Both the position numbers and the translations under genes were made by a program. Positions 7,711-15,299 of a DNA stretch of 15,955 bases are shown in pieces. The notes beneath the pieces were generated by a model that saw nothing but the letters and a program-made list of their open reading frames with translations, did not search any database and was not told the DNA's origin. Each line of letters begins with the position of its first letter. Positions within the stretch are counted from its first letter, which is position 1. Source of the stretch: JADKCL01 sp031424495. GTDB taxonomy: Bacteria; Bacteroidota; Bacteroidia; J057; JADKCL01. The stretch lies in contig JANPHP010000273.1 in the NCBI GenBank assembly GCA_031424495.1, positions 1-15,955 of the forward strand, in the 5' to 3' direction.

Positions 7711-8187
7711 TCATTTCTTAGATCTGGATGGCGCCTGTCAAGGGTGCTATGGCCTTGCGCATCATGGGTCCTCATTTCTGCTGATGGTCTTGTCGCGGCC
7801 GACCTCGCTGTTGAATCCGCTCGTACATGTGCCCTGCCATTCCCCCGAAAATGCCTAAATCGCCACTTTTTTGGAATTGAGCAGATCATTTGACGGTTGA
7901 GCCACCATGTCTTTTGCCCAACACAATTGTAAATTATCGAAGGACACTCCTCAATCGTTCAAGGGTTTTTCGCAACGATTTGAGGGATTGTTGTCGGATA
8001 TGCGACCAATTTCCTCGGCTTTTTGAGGTATTGGGCAAGGTCAATGGAGGATTTTTGCGCGGAGATTGAACGATGATCCATGAATGGGCTCATTTTAGAA
8101 GGTTTAGCTCATTCTGCTTGCTCAAAATCGAGAAAATCGCCTTGAATGTGTGGCTACCCATGCAACTGTTAAAGTTTCTTTTTGTCC
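7711..8187. other. Gene-free spacer with one hairpin
   Basis: No frame in this ~480-base stretch shows a recognisable protein, a start context or a family motif; the short frames present look accidental. The second half is clearly AT-richer than the neighbouring genes. One stem-loop stands out: CCTCAATCGTT (7949-7959) pairs with AACGATTTGAGG (7974-7985) with a single bulged base and a 14-base loop. It may hold a decayed gene, a small RNA or simply spacer. Confidence 0.4.
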
Positions 8188-8218
8188 TTGAATACAGTGA
8201 TGGGCTATCGTATCTTAG
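8188..8218 (+). promoter_or_regulatory. Probable promoter of the tripartite efflux operon
   Basis: TTG (8188-8190), a 20-base spacer and TATCTTAG (8211-8218) fit the Bacteroidota -33/-7 layout, with one mismatch in TAnnTTTG. It lies about 30 bases before the adaptor ATG at 8248, and so supports that start over an in-frame TTG at 8182. Confidence 0.5.
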
Positions 8219-8247
8219 CGGCGTTGCAAAAATTCGACCCTTTTGGC

Positions 8248-9498
8248 ATGACTAATTTGAATAGATTAAGATTTGGTGGATTGTGGATGTTGGGAGCTGC
8301 GTTGCTGATTTTAGGCGGATGCGGGAAAAAAACCACGGAGGACATCCTGCAAAAGCCCCAAGAAGGTAAGTTTGAGGTCATCGTGAGCACCACGGGCGAA
8401 CTCCAAGCCCAAAATTCGGTGGAAATCTCAGGTCCCTCGGGCGCACGCAAGGCGGGTATTTTCCAGCTCAAAATCACAAGATTGGTGGCCGAAGGTACCA
8501 TCGTGGCGCCAGGCGATTTTGTCGCCGAACTCGACAAGAGTGAGATCGTCGCCAAGATCAAAGAGGTGGAAATCAACCTGCAAAAGTTTCTCTCCGTCTG
8601 CACACAGGTGAAACTCGACTGCACACTCACGCTGTCACAAACACGCGATGACCTCATCAACCTGCGCTATGGCAAGGAGCAACGCAAGCTCGAAAAGGAA
8701 GAAAGTGCATTTGAGTCGCCCTCGGCACGTCGCCAAGCTGAAATCGAATATGAAAAGGCTGTGCGTGCCTATGACCAAAGCCTCGCCAATTATGAGACGA
8801 AGGTGAAACAAGCCACTGCAAAAATGCGCGAGGCGGAGACCGACCTCCTCAAAGAGCAGCAAAAAATGGACGATTACGTGGCTGTAGCCGGCGAATTCAC
8901 CATCATGGCACCCGAGCCAGGCATGCTCATCTATGCACGTGAATGGGATGGCAAAAAACGCGTTGTTGGCTCGACGATCAGCCCTTGGGACCCGACGGTG
9001 GCGACATTGCCCGACCTCACCAAAATGGAATCGATTACTTATGTGAACGAGGTCGACATTCAAAAAATCAAAATCGGACAAGAAGTGCGCCTGAGTTTGG
9101 ATGCGAATTCCGACATGAAACTCACCGGCAAGGTCACGCAAGTCGCGAATGTCGGCGAGCAGCGCCCCAATTCAGACTCAAAAGTTTTTGAGGTCAAGAT
9201 TCAAATCAATGAAAAGGACAGCACCCTGCGGCCCGCCATGACCACAAGCAACGAGATTTTGGTTGCAACCTATGACAAGGTGCGTTTCATCCCGCTGGAA
9301 TGCTTGCATGTTCAAGATGACTCGATCACTTATGTCTACACCAAGGCAGGAGGCACTACGCGCAAACAGGAAGTAAAGCTCGGAGCCGAGAATGAAAATT
9401 ACGTGATCGTAGAAAAGGGTGTCGAGATGACTGACGAGATCTTTTTGAGCAAGCCCGATGGAGGAGATGATCTAGAACTCAATCGCCTGAAAGACTGA
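8248..9498 (+). CDS. Lipoprotein periplasmic adaptor (HlyD/MacA family) of an efflux system
   Basis: The 416-residue protein begins MTNLNRLRFGG, followed by a hydrophobic segment and a lipobox LILGGC with Cys25. It is therefore a lipoprotein anchored in the membrane facing the periplasm. The membrane-fusion fold can be followed: a beta-strand/lipoyl half (EVIVSTTGELQAQ ... VAPGDFVAELD), a charged helical hairpin at ~99-211 with strong coiled-coil character, the returning lipoyl half (EFTIMAPEPGMLIYA, 216-230), then beta-barrel and membrane-proximal domains. Adaptors of this kind connect an inner-membrane MacB or RND pump to a TolC channel. The permease gene starts 4 bases after the stop. Two Cys residues in the hairpin tip region (CTQVKLDC) could form a disulfide. 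Substrate unknown. Confidence 0.9.
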   Translation: MTNLNRLRFGGLWMLGAALLILGGCGKKTTEDILQKPQEGKFEVIVSTTGELQAQNSVEISGPSGARKAGIFQLKITRLVAEGTIVAPGDFVAELDKSEIVAKIKEVEINLQKFLSVCTQVKLDCTLTLSQTRDDLINLRYGKEQRKLEKEESAFESPSARRQAEIEYEKAVRAYDQSLANYETKVKQATAKMREAETDLLKEQQKMDDYVAVAGEFTIMAPEPGMLIYAREWDGKKRVVGSTISPWDPTVATLPDLTKMESITYVNEVDIQKIKIGQEVRLSLDANSDMKLTGKVTQVANVGEQRPNSDSKVFEVKIQINEKDSTLRPAMTTSNEILVATYDKVRFIPLECLHVQDDSITYVYTKAGGTTRKQEVKLGAENENYVIVEKGVEMTDEIFLSKPDGGDDLELNRLKD

Positions 9499-9502
9499 CC
9501 AC

Positions 9503-10852
9503 ATGCTCTACAAGCTTTCATACAATCTGCGAATGGCCTTGGATTCGATATTGCAGCGTCCTTTGCGCAGCTTTCTTACGTCCTTGGGTATCATATTTGG
9601 CGTGGGCGCGGTGATTGCGATGATGGCAATCGGGCAGGGAGCCCAGGAGGAGATCATGGAGCAAATGAACATCCTCGGCGCCAACAACCTCATCATTGAG
9701 CCCATCGTGGAGCAAAAGGAGGAGGATCTCACGGAGGATTCTGACAAGGACGATGGCTCGCAGCGTTTTTCGCCGGGCCTCACGGTCGGCGATGCGCGGA
9801 GTTTTCAGGAGATCATTCCCGTCGTGGAGCGCGTGAGCCCCGAGATCGTGTTGGAAACCAATTTTTTGCGCAATGGCCGCAAGCGGAGTGGCAAACTGGT
9901 CGGGGTGAGCAATGTGTTTTTTGAGCATTCCTCATTTCATATGGAAAAGGGGCAAGACAAATTTACCCCTGACCAAATGCAGTTTGCCGACCAAGTCTGT
10001 GTGATTGGTGCCGGCGTGAAGAGCAAGTTTTTCTCGCAAGAAGAGCCTATCGGCAAATACATCAAAGTGGGCCGCAATTCGTTGCGTGTCGTGGGGGTAG
10101 CCACGGAACGGCGGTTTTCCCAAGCCAATCTGATGGACCTCGGCGTGCGTGATTATGACATGGACGTCTATGCGCCCATCGAGACCGTACTGCTGCGCTA
10201 CAAAAACCGCAATCGCGTGTCGCCGAGTGACTTGCAGGCTGCGCAGATGCGCATGGGTATGGGTGGCGATGAGCCTGCGGCTGATCCCGAAACCAAAAAT
10301 TACCATCAGATCGACCGCATGACGGTCGCCATCGCCGATGGTGCAGACATGGTGGCGGTGGCTGAGATCATTCGCCGCATGCTCGAGCGCCGCCACAACG
10401 GCGTGATCGACACCGAGGTCAAAATCCCAGAAGAATTGCTGGAGCAAAAGCAAAAGACCACTGATATGTTCAACCTCGTTTTGATCTCCATTGCAGCAAT
10501 TTCGCTGCTCATCGGCGGCATCGGGATCATGAACATCATGTTTGCCTCGGTGATGGAGCGCATCAAGGAAATTGGCGTTCGCCTCGCCTTGGGCGCAACT
10601 AAGCGTGACATTGTCCTTCAATTTCTGAGCGAGTCGGTGACCCTGAGCATCGTCGGCGGATTGTTGGGCGTGGCTTTTGGGGTGGGGCTAAGCCTCATCA
10701 TCGACAAGTTTTTTTCGGTGCCGACGGTGATCTCTTGGTTTCCGATCTTGTTGGCGTTTGTGGTTGCATTTTCAGTCGGGGTATTTTTTGGCTTTTTTCC
10801 TGCCTTGAAGGCCGCAAAACAGGACCCTGTGATTTCACTAAGACACGATTAA
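9503..10852 (+). CDS. MacB-type ABC transporter permease (no ATPase domain)
   Basis: The 449-residue protein has the MacB/FtsX permease layout: TM1 at ~24-44 (RSFLTSLGIIFGVGAVIAM), a large periplasmic domain at ~50-315, then TM2 at ~322-346, TM3 at ~381-401 and TM4 at ~412-435, ending AAKQDPVISLRHD. The ERIKEIGVRLALGATKRDI coupling segment that contacts the ATPase is present. MacB of E. coli carries its own N-terminal ATPase; here that domain is absent and no ATPase gene lies next to it, so a separate nucleotide-binding subunit must come from elsewhere. The periplasmic domain has a charged insertion near residues 70-90 (acidic EEDLTEDSDKDDG). It is cotranscribed with the adaptor and the channel; substrate unknown. 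Confidence 0.92.
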   Translation: MLYKLSYNLRMALDSILQRPLRSFLTSLGIIFGVGAVIAMMAIGQGAQEEIMEQMNILGANNLIIEPIVEQKEEDLTEDSDKDDGSQRFSPGLTVGDARSFQEIIPVVERVSPEIVLETNFLRNGRKRSGKLVGVSNVFFEHSSFHMEKGQDKFTPDQMQFADQVCVIGAGVKSKFFSQEEPIGKYIKVGRNSLRVVGVATERRFSQANLMDLGVRDYDMDVYAPIETVLLRYKNRNRVSPSDLQAAQMRMGMGGDEPAADPETKNYHQIDRMTVAIADGADMVAVAEIIRRMLERRHNGVIDTEVKIPEELLEQKQKTTDMFNLVLISIAAISLLIGGIGIMNIMFASVMERIKEIGVRLALGATKRDIVLQFLSESVTLSIVGGLLGVAFGVGLSLIIDKFFSVPTVISWFPILLAFVVAFSVGVFFGFFPALKAAKQDPVISLRHD

Positions 10853-10863
10853 GGATGGCCTGC

Positions 10864-12345
10864 ATGAAAAAAATATCCGCGATTTTGTTGTTGTCTGCAC
10901 TGCTCTGTAGCCTAGGTGCGGGCCGATTGCATGCGCAGCAGGTGACGCCCATGACCCTGCAAGAATGCATTGTGCGTGCGCAGGCGCGCAGCCCCGAAGC
11001 ACAGATTGCGCAAAAAGGATTCATGTCGGTGCATTGGGATTACAAGGCCTACAAGGCTTCTTTGTTGCCGCAGGTGCGGCTTGACCTGAATACACCCGGC
11101 TTCATTCGCTCCATCCGGCAGGTCACGCAAAACGACGGTACGATTGCCTTCAGGCAACAAAATCAGGCTTTTTCATCGGCTACACTCTCGGTTTCGCAGC
11201 AAATTGCACCCACAGGAGGCAGCCTTTTTCTCAGCAGCGGACTCACGCGCTTGAATGTCTTTGGCGACAATAGCTACCGCAATTATCAGGCAACGCCATT
11301 TTTGATAGGTTTCAGTCAGCCGCTGTTCAACTACAATCAATTGCGCTGGCAAAACAAGGTGAGGCCCGTGCAATACCAAGTCGCCGAGCGGCGCTATTTG
11401 GAGGCCTTGGAAGATATTGCGGTGAGCATTTCTGGCAAGTATTTTGATGTCTATATTGCGCAGATGACCTTGGAGAATGCGCAACTCAACCGCAGCATTA
11501 CCGACAGCGTGTACACGATTTCGGAAGGGCGCTACAGCGTCGGCAAGATTGCTGAAAATGACCTGTTGCAAACGGAATTGGCGTTTTTGAATGCGCAATT
11601 GCAGGTGCAGCAAGCATCGATTGCGATGCAAAAAGCCAAGTTGGAATTGGCCATTTCCTTGGGATTGCCGAGCTCAGATGAAGTGAAGGTCGAGCAGCCC
11701 GATGAGCTGCGCAATATCATGGTCGATGCCGAATATGCTCTGGCGCAAGCCCGCCAAAATCGCAGCGACCTGCTCGATTACGAGGCGCGTGGCATCCAAG
11801 CCGAGAGTGCGGTGGCGCAAGCCCGTTCGGGAGCACGCTTCTCCGCCAACCTCAATGCTACATTTGGTCTGAACCAGAGTTCAGACACGCTGCAAAGAGC
11901 TTACACCAACCTGCTCGATCAGCAAACTGCCACGATCGGCATCGGCATCCCCATCGTGCAATGGGGCAAGGCCAAGGCACAAGTGCAATCTGCGGTCGTC
12001 GCCCGCGACCAAACCATGGAGCAGATCAAGCTCGATCAGCGCCGCTTCGAGCGCGACCTGCGCTTTCAGGTCATGGATTTTACGCAGATTCAGCAGCAAT
12101 TGGTCTTGGCAGCCAAGTCAGACACGATCGCACAGCGCCGCTTTGCCGTCGCCAAAAATCGCTACCTGATCGGCAAAATCGACATCACCAACCTGCAAAT
12201 CGCCCAAAACGAAAAGGACAATGCACGCATCAGCTACGTGCAAGCCCTCCGCCAATACTGGGTCGCCTATTTCCTGTTGCGGCGCGCCACGCTTTACGAC
12301 TGGGTGCGCGGCGAGAAATTGGTAGCGCCCGAGACGGAGTTTTGA
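10864..12345 (+). CDS. TolC-family outer-membrane efflux channel
   Basis: The 493-residue protein starts with a signal peptide (MKKISAILLLSALLCSLGAG, cleavage probably after LHA). I chose the ATG at 10864 over one at 10855 because it gives the standard MKK start; the alternative adds only three residues. Two TolC/OEP repeats follow: TLQECIVRAQARSPEAQIA at the beginning, long helices rich in Gln/Ala, and the second-half pattern (IGIGIPIVQWGKAKAQVQSA ... RRFAVAKNRYLIGKIDITNLQIAQ). The family forms trimeric channels across the outer membrane for adaptor-pump complexes. The gene begins 11 bases after the permease stop, completing the three-gene operon. Confidence 0.92.
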   Translation: MKKISAILLLSALLCSLGAGRLHAQQVTPMTLQECIVRAQARSPEAQIAQKGFMSVHWDYKAYKASLLPQVRLDLNTPGFIRSIRQVTQNDGTIAFRQQNQAFSSATLSVSQQIAPTGGSLFLSSGLTRLNVFGDNSYRNYQATPFLIGFSQPLFNYNQLRWQNKVRPVQYQVAERRYLEALEDIAVSISGKYFDVYIAQMTLENAQLNRSITDSVYTISEGRYSVGKIAENDLLQTELAFLNAQLQVQQASIAMQKAKLELAISLGLPSSDEVKVEQPDELRNIMVDAEYALAQARQNRSDLLDYEARGIQAESAVAQARSGARFSANLNATFGLNQSSDTLQRAYTNLLDQQTATIGIGIPIVQWGKAKAQVQSAVVARDQTMEQIKLDQRRFERDLRFQVMDFTQIQQQLVLAAKSDTIAQRRFAVAKNRYLIGKIDITNLQIAQNEKDNARISYVQALRQYWVAYFLLRRATLYDWVRGEKLVAPETEF

Positions 12346-12859
12346 GGGTGGGGGCGCTGTTGGAGTAGGTGGATCGTCTGCTGAATACAAGGACCTAATT
12401 TTTCGAACTGCTGAGAGACCTGAATGGACTATTCGCGTAAAGTTTAATCACGTTGAGTTCATTCAGTCGTAGTCAATCATCCTCTTCAAGGCAGGACTTG
12501 CAAGAAGTACTGTTATGCTTTCGCCCTTGCAGGGCTATGGATATTTGATTGTCGATTTAGCCTAGGGCTTTGCCCTAGGCTGACTGCTTTCACCCTTTCA
12601 GGGCTGATAACCATTCTAATAGCCCTGAAAGGGTGAAAGCTATCAGCGATGGGCAAAGCCCATCGCTTGCGGCACACACGAATTCAAGCCCTGTAAGGGC
12701 AAAAGCTCCATTGCAACGAACTGGTCAAACTCCTCTCAATCAGTTTGCAGAAGTACAATAGTTAGGAGTTTTGTTTTTCGAAAGCCTGATCGTAACGACT
12801 ATAATACAGCGTCCTCCGCCAAACGACCAACAAAACGCATCCCCCTCAATCCTGTATTA
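12346..12859. other. Gene-free spacer carrying the palindrome cluster
   Basis: No coding frame is convincing here. The central 190 bases are a cluster of palindromic elements, described separately. The left part (12346-12516) shows nothing recognisable. The right part (12707-12859) has a weak stem AAACTCCT (12727-12734) / AGGAGTTT (12764-12771) followed by a T-rich run on the plus strand. Its long loop makes a terminator uncertain. Confidence 0.5.
12517..12706. repeat. Mirror-symmetric cluster of six palindromic repeat elements
   Basis: Six short elements are visible. A (12517-12536) contains GCCCT-TGC-AGGGC. B (12559-12581) is a perfect 10-bp inverted repeat, AGCCTAGGGC around TTT. C (12586-12605) is 18/20 identical to A. 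D (12621-12640) is the exact reverse complement of C. E (12646-12666) is a perfect 9-bp inverted repeat, GCGATGGGC around AAA. F (12687-12706) is the reverse complement of A at 18/20. The order is A-B-C then C'-B'-A'. Spacers are 22, 4, 15, 5 and 20 bases, nearly symmetric around the centre. B and E share GGGCTTTGCCC in opposite orientation. This looks like a REP/BIME-like element, able to form one large cruciform or several small ones. Confidence 0.9.
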
Positions 12860-13651
12860 CTACAACCCTTCAATCTCCTCGTGGCTCAAGCCTGTGATGC
12901 GTGCGATCTTCTCTAACGAATCACCTTCGGCTTTCAATTTTTCGGCCACCTTTTTCATGCTGTCCAAGTGTTCCAGGGCGAGGTAGGTCACCCTGCTCGC
13001 CTCGTCCTTGGCCAACATTCTTTCGGTGGGGGTGAGATTGTCGAAGTCTATCAGTGAGGCGGCTCGCTGCACACCGAGGTTGCTTTCATTGAGCATGGGG
13101 CGCGCAGGACTATGGATCGATTGATAGATCAAATCCAACCAATCCCTGATTTGGGCTGGCGTTTCTGGGTCGGGGTGGTTGGGGTTGAGGCAAACCAATT
13201 GATGCCCATACAGGTCCCGCTCCAAGCCCGCAAGCGTCTTGGGATTCAACTTCAGCAAAAGCACTTCATCCCTGACAGAGCGGCCGTTCTTTTCACTGAA
13301 TTTGTAGGGTGCGGTCATCACCACGATCACATATACCGTACGAGGGACAATATATTCCTCAGACGATTTCTGCTGTTGCGCTATCGCCATCAGGAAATAG
13401 TGGAGAAAACGGTCGAAGTTATGGTCGTAGGGAACGCGTTGTATCTCAACGACAACTCGCTTGTCGATGCTTTCCGCAAAGATATCGAGCCTGAAATCAA
13501 TATAGCCGACCTTCGGTTCGAATCGCTTCTCGGTTTCGATCACATCCACCTCGATGTCGATACCCAAAATGTCATGCACAAAGGCCTTGAAGACGATCTT
13601 GTCCGTGAACGCCTTCTTGAAAATTACTTCATTGTCGAGGTTGCCGAGCAT
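12860..13651 (-). CDS. PD-(D/E)XK nuclease family transposase-like protein (Rpn/PDDEXK_2 type)
   Basis: The 263-residue protein starts MLGNLDNEVIFKKAF. This ATG lies downstream of a -7 box, while an earlier ATG at 13675 would fall inside the box. The N-terminal half is the PD-(D/E)XK fold typical of the Rpn and putative-transposase families: FKKAFTDK at the start, IDFRLDIFAE with Asp52/Asp56 as acidic candidates, then VVVEIQR with Glu69 and Gln71 (ExQ in place of ExK, usual in this family), and YDHNFDRFLHYFLMAIAQQ. The C-terminal ~60 residues are charged and helical (MKKVAEKLKAEGDSLEKIARITGLSHEEIEGL) and may bind DNA. Rpn proteins cut DNA and promote recA-independent recombination in E. coli. 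The gene appears intact. The palindrome cluster lies 154 bases past its stop. Confidence 0.88.
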   Translation of the reverse strand: MLGNLDNEVIFKKAFTDKIVFKAFVHDILGIDIEVDVIETEKRFEPKVGYIDFRLDIFAESIDKRVVVEIQRVPYDHNFDRFLHYFLMAIAQQQKSSEEYIVPRTVYVIVVMTAPYKFSEKNGRSVRDEVLLLKLNPKTLAGLERDLYGHQLVCLNPNHPDPETPAQIRDWLDLIYQSIHSPARPMLNESNLGVQRAASLIDFDNLTPTERMLAKDEASRVTYLALEHLDSMKKVAEKLKAEGDSLEKIARITGLSHEEIEGL

Positions 13652-13672
13652 CTTACAACTGTAATTAGTATT

Positions 13673-13680
13673 CAAATATA
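13673..13680 (-). promoter_or_regulatory. Bacteroidota-type -7 box of the PD-(D/E)XK gene
   Basis: On the minus strand the bases read TATATTTG, an exact match to TAnnTTTG, 21 bases before the ATG at 13651. No clear -33 TTG was found at the usual distance. Confidence 0.5.
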
Positions 13681-13792
13681 CAAAAGATCATGGATTCGGA
13701 GGCGCGTGTTTCGCAGCGAACTACAAGCTAGTCATTCGAAAAAGTGACTGCCAAAGTAGCCTTTACGCATAATATTCAACACAGCATCGATC

Positions 13793-14431
13793 CTATATCT
13801 TCTGAAAAACGCCTTGGCAATTCACGATCGTGCTTCCGATCACGACAGAGATATCGATGGAAATTAGCGTATCGTCGATGCGATCCCAACTTCCAGCAAT
13901 GCTGCTGATACCCGTGCAGGTTGATTGAAACGTTGCCAAGTAAGCATGGGTTCCGATTGCATTGGCTGATGCATTTACCCGCAGCGTTGTTCCCGTAAAG
14001 GAGCAGCTGTAATTCAGAAAATTCTGGATTTGAACTTGATTGGTTTCTGTAGCTGTCGGCACGACGGTCATGGTATAGGGACCGACGGTGTCGCCTGCAC
14101 CCGTAATGTGGCTGCCTTGCCAGTTGCCCAAGAATTGTTCACGCCACAAGCGCGAACATTTGCCATCTGTTCCGATCTCCCATCCAAGATCACAAACGCA
14201 ACCTCCAACAGAAGCATTGCAATAGCCGTGACCGCAGTCGACATTGTAGCACTCAAGGGAATCGGTGCAATTCCCGTAGGAATCATAATCCCAGCCAGCG
14301 TCACAAACGCATTCACCAAGGTTGCAGTAGCCGTGGGCTCCACAATCGACATCTTTACAGAGGGTCTTGAGACATGAGGAGAAGCAGAGCAGGAGCAGCA
14401 GCAGTGCAATCGGGTAAAGAAGATTTTTCAT
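13793..14431 (-). CDS. Lipoprotein with two EGF-like modules and a beta-rich C-terminal domain
   Basis: The 212-residue protein begins MKNLLYPIALLLLLLCFSSC; the lipobox FSSC puts the lipidated Cys at 20. Two cysteine-rich modules follow with six Cys each, spaced like EGF repeats: Cys25/30/36/41/43/55 and Cys61/66/71/78/80/92, both with the pattern VDCG.GYCN...C.CD.GW. Residues ~97-212 are rich in Thr/Ser and beta-prone (LGNWQGSHITGAGD ... GSWDRIDDTLISIDI), resembling the lipocalin-like domains of Bacteroidota lipoproteins. The function is unknown; surface or periplasmic attachment is likely. EGF-like modules are uncommon in bacteria but do occur on secreted proteins of this phylum. The disulfides imply an oxidising extracytoplasmic location. 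It appears monocistronic. Confidence 0.8.
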   Translation of the reverse strand: MKNLLYPIALLLLLLCFSSCLKTLCKDVDCGAHGYCNLGECVCDAGWDYDSYGNCTDSLECYNVDCGHGYCNASVGGCVCDLGWEIGTDGKCSRLWREQFLGNWQGSHITGAGDTVGPYTMTVVPTATETNQVQIQNFLNYSCSFTGTTLRVNASANAIGTHAYLATFQSTCTGISSIAGSWDRIDDTLISIDISVVIGSTIVNCQGVFQKI

Positions 14432-14462
14432 GGAATGGTATCGTTATTAAGTGTTTATCTAC

Positions 14463-14493
14463 ACAAGGTAGCGACTTTTTAACGATATGCAAA
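14463..14493 (-). promoter_or_regulatory. Possible promoter of the EGF-module lipoprotein
   Basis: On the minus strand TTTG (14493-14490) is followed by a 19-base spacer and TACCTTGT (14470-14463). The spacing is right for a Bacteroidota promoter, but the -7 box has two mismatches to TAnnTTTG. It leaves a leader of about 25 bases before the ATG at 14431. Confidence 0.3.
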
Positions 14494-14542
14494 AGCTTCG
14501 GGCAAAGAAAATTCGTCTGCTTCTCCCTTCCAGCAATGTGTT

Positions 14543-15205
14543 TTACGATTGCGTTCTCAATTTCCGCTTGCGGTCCTCATAAAGATAGGTCGCCAACAAT
14601 CCACTTACATTTTTGATCAGCGTCTTTGCTTCCTCAGGGGTGGCGATGTAGGTGTGGATGAATTCACCCTCGCCGTAGTGGCCGCCGCGTTTCATGTGGT
14701 AGCTGTTGATCTCGGCGCGGTCCATTTCGATCTCGCAGGAGAAAAAATAACCCGCTTCGTCCAGCAAGCCGGGGGAGGAGTAGAGGCGTTCATCGTTGTG
14801 CAGGTGCAGAATGTCGCGTGTGATCTGCATGCCAGTCTCCTCGCTCACTTCGATGAGCGCCACGGCGTAGGGATCTGCTTCGCTGTCGCACATGCCGGCC
14901 GGATGTTCATAGAAAAGGGCACCATTGGCGACACGGCGTTGGCACACGAGCAGCATGAATTCTTCTCGCGTCTCGCGGTCGATGAGACAAGTAAGGACAG
15001 AAACAAAGTTGCCGCGCAACATCAAGATCGGCAAGACGGGATTGCCCTCGGGCGCGATCGCATCGATCTTGACGAGGGAAAATAGAATGTCACCATTGCG
15101 TTTGCGAATGGTGCTCAATTCCTCCAAAGCGCGCAGTTGCACGCCGTGAGTCTTAAGGTCGCTTGCCCAATTGCGGTATTTGAGGCTGTCTTCGAGCTTT
15201 TGCAT
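14543..15205 (-). CDS. Nudix hydrolase (ADP-sugar pyrophosphatase-like)
   Basis: The 220-residue protein starts MQKLEDSLKYRNWASDL. I prefer this ATG to one at 15319, because the extra 38 residues have no family character and are partly encoded by the flanking repeat DNA. The Nudix box spans 104-126 (GMCDSEADPY ... EVSEETGM). The catalytic EVSEE core (Glu119, Glu122, Glu123) is kept, but the box deviates from GX5EX7REUXEEXGU at two places: Ala110 where Glu is expected and Ile118 where Arg is expected. The preceding LFYEHPAGM and the downstream insertion (LYSSPGLLDEAGYFFSCEIEMD) resemble ADP-ribose/ADP-sugar diphosphatases of the plant NUDX14 kind. It would hydrolyse a nucleoside diphosphate linked to another group in the cytoplasm. 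The specific substrate is uncertain. Confidence 0.85.
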   Translation of the reverse strand: MQKLEDSLKYRNWASDLKTHGVQLRALEELSTIRKRNGDILFSLVKIDAIAPEGNPVLPILMLRGNFVSVLTCLIDRETREEFMLLVCQRRVANGALFYEHPAGMCDSEADPYAVALIEVSEETGMQITRDILHLHNDERLYSSPGLLDEAGYFFSCEIEMDRAEINSYHMKRGGHYGEGEFIHTYIATPEEAKTLIKNVSGLLATYLYEDRKRKLRTQS

Positions 15206-15299
15206 TTTCTGTTGAATAGAAGGGTAAATTACTTGTTTTTGGGGATAAAAAATTGGTTTGCTTTGAGAGAGATGCTTGGAATCGGAAGGAGGCAAAAAT

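Noticed and set aside
8073..8255. 60-residue plus-strand frame before the efflux operon
   Set aside because: It overlaps the predicted promoter and adaptor start, has no motif, and has an unlikely composition; treated as chance.
12517..12706. Possible CRISPR array
   Set aside because: Units are short palindromes in both orientations with spacers of 4-22 bases; there is no set of uniform direct repeats with 30-40 base spacers and no cas gene.
12727..12780. Rho-independent terminator with stem AAACTCCT/AGGAGTTT
   Set aside because: Only 8 AT-rich pairs with a 29-base loop; too weak to call as a feature of its own.
13112..13747. 211-codon plus-strand frame opposite the PD-(D/E)XK gene
   Set aside because: The minus-strand gene has the family's catalytic pattern and a -7 box. 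The plus frame is its shadow.
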